Assembly: GCA_022749755.1 (NCBI GenBank)
Contig: CM040453.1
Span: forward strand, 10,983,368 to 11,047,367
Source of the DNA: Azadirachta indica
Lineage: Eukaryota; Streptophyta; Magnoliopsida; Sapindales; Meliaceae
Direction: 5' to 3'
DNA length: 64,000 bases
Shown: positions 59,406 through 64,000 of the stretch, one piece after another
How positions within the stretch are numbered: position 1 is the stretch's first letter
Layout: each line of letters starts with the position of its first letter
Made by a program: the position numbers and the translations under genes
Notes under the pieces: generated by a model
Database searches by the model: none
What the model was told of the DNA's origin: nothing
Seen by the model: the letters and a program-made list of their open reading frames with translations, nothing else

Positions 59406-62251
59406 AAAAAAAAAATTCCAACTTGTCATCTGAAGTATATATGATCATATCGTTCCTCTAGCATGAAAAAGGTTTTAAATGATGCTTTATTTTTTTAATT
59501 CATGAATCTTCTTAAATGATTATTTATGATATTTGATATGATATTATAATAATTTTAAATCTTTTAGTCTTTTTTTCGTTGATTCAAGACCTATATTTTT
59601 TATATGATTCATCGAATTTTTAAATTAACAAAACGAATCATATTCGCCGACAAATTATGAGAATCAATAAAAGTTTACTTAAATTATTTAAATTAATAAA
59701 AAAATTGATCAAACACGTTTTAACAATAAAAAGTAAAGTTGAATGGGCAAAAGTAAAAAGAAAAAATGCAAGTATATATCCCTTTTTAAAAAAAAAATAA
59801 ATAAACTTTTGAAAAGTTGAGGAAAAAGATACTAGCTAAAATTAATTAACCTAAATGTTAGTGACATCTTATAATTTAAGATACAATAAATAATTGTGAT
59901 TGAGAGGATTAAATTTGTTGTAAAAGTATATAAAATTTTATTCAACTCTTGTAATTATCATAATCTATGATATCTCGATAAAGTATTCGATCAAAGAATG
60001 AAATTATGGAATCATGTTCGAGGCTATCCGATTAATTGGTCATGGGGACCAGTAAAGTTTGGTAAAAAGTGAAGTCAATTTACTAAAGTAAAAAGAATTA
60101 CACTAAATATTTAAGTAAAAAATAATAATATTAACAATTCTTGAATGGAACAAGACATTGTAGGTATAAATTCCTTTTCTAAAATTTTAACAATTTTTAT
60201 CTTGATGGAATCTCTGAAAGGATGTAGAATTCCTTCCTTACGTTGAATTTAGATTTTTCATTGGAAAGAATTTTGACATCCCAAAGTTTTATTGTCAAAC
60301 AAAATTTTCCAATACCTTATAGCTTTTTCCTTATTATTCTTTGCTTTTTAATTGCCAAAGATAAAAGCAATTAATGTGATAACATTTACTAAGCAGTTCT
60401 TTTTTGACTAAATTCTAAATTAGTAAGAATTTTGAATAGGCGAATATAAGGATATATACGAAATTCATTAAAAGTTTTAGATTCTGTCAAAAAGTTAAAA
60501 AATTTAACTTTTCACTAATAAAAGAATATCAAAATTATCATGAAGTTAAAAAAATTAATTAATAAATTCAACATATTAAATATCGAGACAAAAGAATAAA
60601 TAACCGATAAATTACATATCTACATATGTGAAAAGTAAATTTTTGCTTATTCAAATTGTTAAATTTTATAAATTTTATGTATGAATGCTAATAGTTGGTT
60701 TTACCCTTAAAAGAAAATTTTACTTATCTATGTTATAATTATACTGAATTTAGTTGAGACTCAAAAAGGTGTCATACCTCCAATATTATAATTTTTTAAA
60801 ACAAAATTAAAAAATAATATTCCAATTAAAACATAATAAGTGTATTATTAATCATTATTTAACAGGAATAGTTAGTATTCGTATTCTTTAATTGGAGAGT
60901 AATGATGTAATTCCTCTTAGTAGGAGTCAATTTTCCTCCTAACAATATAGTGAAGGTAGATTTCACCCAAACTGCCTATAGACTTTTTAGTGATATCAAA
61001 TTAAATTTGATTAAAACTCTTAATTTTCAATAAATTTTTGATAAAATACCAGTAAATTATACATCTAATTTATAATATTTAAAAAAAAAAAAAAGCATAA
61101 TAAGTGGGTCATTCTATAATTGAGATTTGCTTTTAGGCCTTTTAATAGTTAGAGTGATAGCCCAACTTACAGTTTTAAAATTTAAGCAAAATGGGCCCAA
61201 AAGAAGCCCTTCATTTATTTGCTTATAAAAGACATCGTTACAACGTTGGTTGCTTTCTAATTTTTTTCTCTATTTTTAAATAATAAATTATAGAAGTATG
61301 CTTTCTTTTCTTCTCCCCCTTTTATTTTTCCTACTCGCCATTTTAGAGATTTAAAGATTTTACTTTAGTCAAACACAGTTTTAGACTTTATTCTATTTTA
61401 TCCTTTTTTTTAAATGCATAGAGAATAAAATTATAGAGCTTTTATCACTTGCTTGTTAAAAGGAACTCGAAAGAAAGAGGTTTTAATAATATTTAATTTA
61501 ATTAATTTCTTATGGATTTTGTATCACTTATGTTGGGGCTTTTTCAACATGCTCATTTTTGTTCAAAATTCTTTTTTTTTTCAGTTTAATGCTTTTGCAG
61601 TTTGAATATTGTAATTCTATATCATAATTTTAAAAGTTAGATTCAATTAATAATTAAAAGTATATTTGAAATCAAAATATTTTACTTCCAAAACACAACT
61701 ACTATAAAATAAAAATACAAAATATCAAATAATAATAAAAAATTATAAATCTATTAAAAATTGATGTTATCAAATATAACCGATAATAGTTTTTGTCTTT
61801 TTAAATTTTAAAATCGAAGGCTCTAACTTTCTTAAACTACATGTTATCGAAATTAAATACGTGTTATTTTAAATATATGTCATTTGAGAATTTTTCAAAT
61901 TGAAATATGTTTACTAAATGATACATAAATCCTCATCAAATACAAATTGCATAAAGTTCAATAATTAAAATTCAAAATTAAGAGACAATAATAAATATAG
62001 GTGTACAAGCACATACATGTACTACTTAAACCACAATATATATATTCATTAATACATCACCCATATATATATAATATGTAGACAACATACACATGTTTAA
62101 TCCTCTTAATCCACACAAACAACCTTAACAATCCATAAACACAATATCTATCTCTCTCACTCTCTCTCTCTCTCTCTCCCTAAGTTTTATATATAAATCT
62201 CCTAATTAATTGGTATAATATATTAATCATAAATTATCACAATTCCTTGAA
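59406..62251. other. Intergenic region downstream of the BAHD gene
   Basis: AT-rich, no supported gene. At 61159-61231 there is an orphan promoter-like cluster: AGCCCA, TGGGCCC, AAGCCC and TATAAAAG in order on the plus strand. No open frame follows it. Confidence 0.5.
62150..62180. repeat. (CT)n microsatellite in the 3' flank of the BAHD gene
   Basis: Run of CT dinucleotides about 70-100 bases past the stop codon of the acyltransferase, probably in its 3' untranslated region. Confidence 0.8.
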
Positions 62252-63145
62252 TCAACCCAAGAACTCATGAAATAGGGTTTCAAACTTCAGCATCTCTTTG
62301 CTTGGCAATGAAACCAAAACAGTGACCCCATTCTCATCATCTATATCAGGAAAGAACAATATTATATCCTTCTTGTGATACACGACAGGGCAACTATACC
62401 TTGGCTTTCCCCATGGATATTCAACCTTTGAAAACCCTAATTTCCACCAAGATGATAACAAGAACTCTCCATGTGGGTACCCTCTGTTTATTTCTCCCCA
62501 GTCTATTGCTGATCTCGCATACTCATCAGTCATCCTCTTTGCTCCTTCTGCTACTCTCTCCACCACCTTCCAAAACGGCTCCGTTTTCAGCTCCTCGCAC
62601 CTCGCGGTCGCGTACGCACTGAGGACGGCGTTCCCGGTGTAAGAAACCGTTAACGGAGGTTTTACCCTTGACCTTATGTCTACTGCGTAGAGCATTCTTG
62701 ACTCTCTATCAAGCTGTTCGTTGTCATCGCTAGCTTTGTATGATAATGCCTTGCAACGCCAAATAAGGGCAGTTACTACGTTGAATCCGCTGACGCGCTT
62801 TCCGTTTTCGGTGGCCGCCTTTGTTTTGAGGTCGGAGATGTCGCCGGAGGTCAGCCGGAAGATCTTGAAGTCGAGGTCTTCAGGGGTGGCGTCGAAGATG
62901 GGGGCATTGTTTGACTCTTGGCCTGGGGGTATGGTGAGTTTGATCATTTCAGGGTGATCGTGGGTGACACGTGGAGGCGATCGAGCGGCTAATGCATGAC
63001 GATCGTTGGATGGGATGACTGTTAGAGGCTTGTCAGCAGCGAAGGCAGCTAGGTTTTGTAAGAAGATATTGAAGCTTAAACCATCAAAGGTTGCATGGTT
63101 TGTTGATAAACCCATTGCAAAACCTCCACATTTAAATGATGTCAC
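62252..63145 (-). CDS. BAHD (HXXXD) acyltransferase, last exon
   Basis: BAHD enzymes transfer acyl groups from CoA thioesters to alcohols or amines in the cytosol, making esters of waxes, cutin, suberin, phenolics and others. This exon encodes 298 codons including the stop and starts with GTG (VTSFKCGGFA) right after TTTACAG, so the conserved intron whose upstream codon is usually Gln lies here. The catalytic HATFD is at residues 17-21 of the exon, and ALIWRCKAL follows near 126. The structural motif normally DFGWG is EYPWG (residues 242-246) in KVEYPWGKPRY. The end, VSLPSKEMLKFETLFHEFLG, is typical. The first exon, about 130-150 codons in the family, must lie right of the window. GC content well above its surroundings and a clean frame support an active gene. 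Substrate not predictable. Confidence 0.93.
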   Translation of the reverse strand: MTSFKCGGFAMGLSTNHATFDGLSFNIFLQNLAAFAADKPLTVIPSNDRHALAARSPPRVTHDHPEMIKLTIPPGQESNNAPIFDATPEDLDFKIFRLTSGDISDLKTKAATENGKRVSGFNVVTALIWRCKALSYKASDDNEQLDRESRMLYAVDIRSRVKPPLTVSYTGNAVLSAYATARCEELKTEPFWKVVERVAEGAKRMTDEYARSAIDWGEINRGYPHGEFLLSSWWKLGFSKVEYPWGKPRYSCPVVYHKKDIILFFPDIDDENGVTVLVSLPSKEMLKFETLFHEFLG

Positions 63146-64000
63146 CTGTAAATTAAATTAACATAAAATTATAATTTAAAAAGTTTAAGAACTAAATAAA
63201 ATTTATGAGGTAATATTATTTTTCTACTTGTAATAATTAATCAAAATAAAATAATAATATTATCATTATTATTGTCTAAAGAATTAAATAAGATCGATCG
63301 ACTTATGAAATGATATTATTTTGTTACACATAGCAATTAATTAATCAAATCAAATATTATTATTAATTGAAAAAAATACATAAGAGAACTTGGGTTAAGA
63401 TCGAAAATACAATTTTATGAATTTTGATAATGAATCACAATAAAATATATTATTACTTTTATTTGAAAAGCTAGAAAAGTAAATAGATACATCGAGAGGG
63501 TTAATTCAGTTTAGTGAAAAGAGTATTATTTTACGATTTCTAAAATAATCAAAATTAAATATATATATATATATGTTTTTTAGTTTTATTTCAATATAAA
63601 TAAAATAATTGCAATAAAATATTCTTTTATATTCTATTTTCTACTAAGAAAGTATTCATCATATTTTATAAATATCTGGACTAAAATTAAATTGTATCTA
63701 CTAAGGATAAGACTTGAGTTAAATACTAATAACTTTAAATAAAAATTCAAACAAGAACATTAAATTCCTCTAACCAATTTTGATTTTGAAAAACACTTTC
63801 CCAAAACGATATATATTACAGGAGTCCATGTTCATCTTTTGTCATTATATATGATGAGGACGAGATAACAAGAAATTAATATTCCAGTATTTATGTGCAG
63901 ACCCTACTAGCTATGTGGCCAATAAGATAGAATTTTATGAAGAAAAATAAAAGAAAAAAAGTAGTCCAATGAAAAAGAAATATAAAGAAAAATTAGTTCG
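63146..64000 (-). other. Intron of the BAHD gene (partial)
   Basis: AT-rich sequence upstream of the acceptor TTTACAG, with no BAHD first-exon coding on the minus strand up to the window end. The intron is therefore longer than 855 bases. It contains a short (TA)n run at 63559-63575. Confidence 0.7.

Noticed and set aside
62401..62957. Plus-strand open frames opposite the BAHD exon
   Set aside because: They are antisense shadows of a clear, GC-rich acyltransferase exon and show no protein features.
63146..64000. First exon of the BAHD gene inside the window
   Set aside because: The minus strand here has no frame with BAHD N-terminal wording; the exon must lie beyond 64000.

Overview
The window is nuclear DNA of a flowering plant, most likely a eudicot and plausibly a rosid. 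It is very AT-rich and has GT-AG introns, two genes of the plant florigen family (FT), one plant BAHD acyltransferase, and nested plant LTR retrotransposons (chromovirus, Athila and Tat types). I see no tRNA, rRNA, CRISPR array or bacterial-type operon. The species cannot be fixed from the sequence.

Layout. 60-488: fragment of a block that elsewhere lies 3-4 kb upstream of each FT gene. 988-9834: complete but dead chromovirus (Ty3/Gypsy, Tekay/Del-like) with 1.7 kb LTRs and TGATA target duplication. 9945-11165 and 11325-11700: inverted-repeat elements. 11973-29433: Athila-type Ty3/Gypsy element on the minus strand whose left LTR is split by a 5.3 kb hAT transposon (about 13330-18673). 30505-36945 and 38708-56355: two tandem, same-strand copies of a segment carrying a four-exon FT gene (30872-33061 and 39073-41220, both minus strand). 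Between them are a MITE-like element and a solo LTR. In the second copy a Tat-lineage retrotransposon (42004-52599) sits 0.78 kb upstream of the FT start codon. 57508-59405: two more inverted-repeat elements. 62252-63145: second exon of a BAHD acyltransferase gene running off the right edge.

The biology of interest is the FT cluster. Both copies encode 185-residue proteins that keep the florigen-defining residues, yet each carries a lesion at a critical place. Copy 1 has a 13 bp tandem duplication across the acceptor of exon 2, giving two competing acceptors and a 90 nt intron that is open in frame. Copy 2 has Gly to Arg in the external loop (segment B, FT position 137), a position altered in the sugar beet FT-type floral repressor, and its distal upstream region has been pushed away by a 10.6 kb retrotransposon. 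The block at the left edge predicts a third FT copy just outside the window. The transposons appear non-functional and mainly explain how the cluster was broken up.
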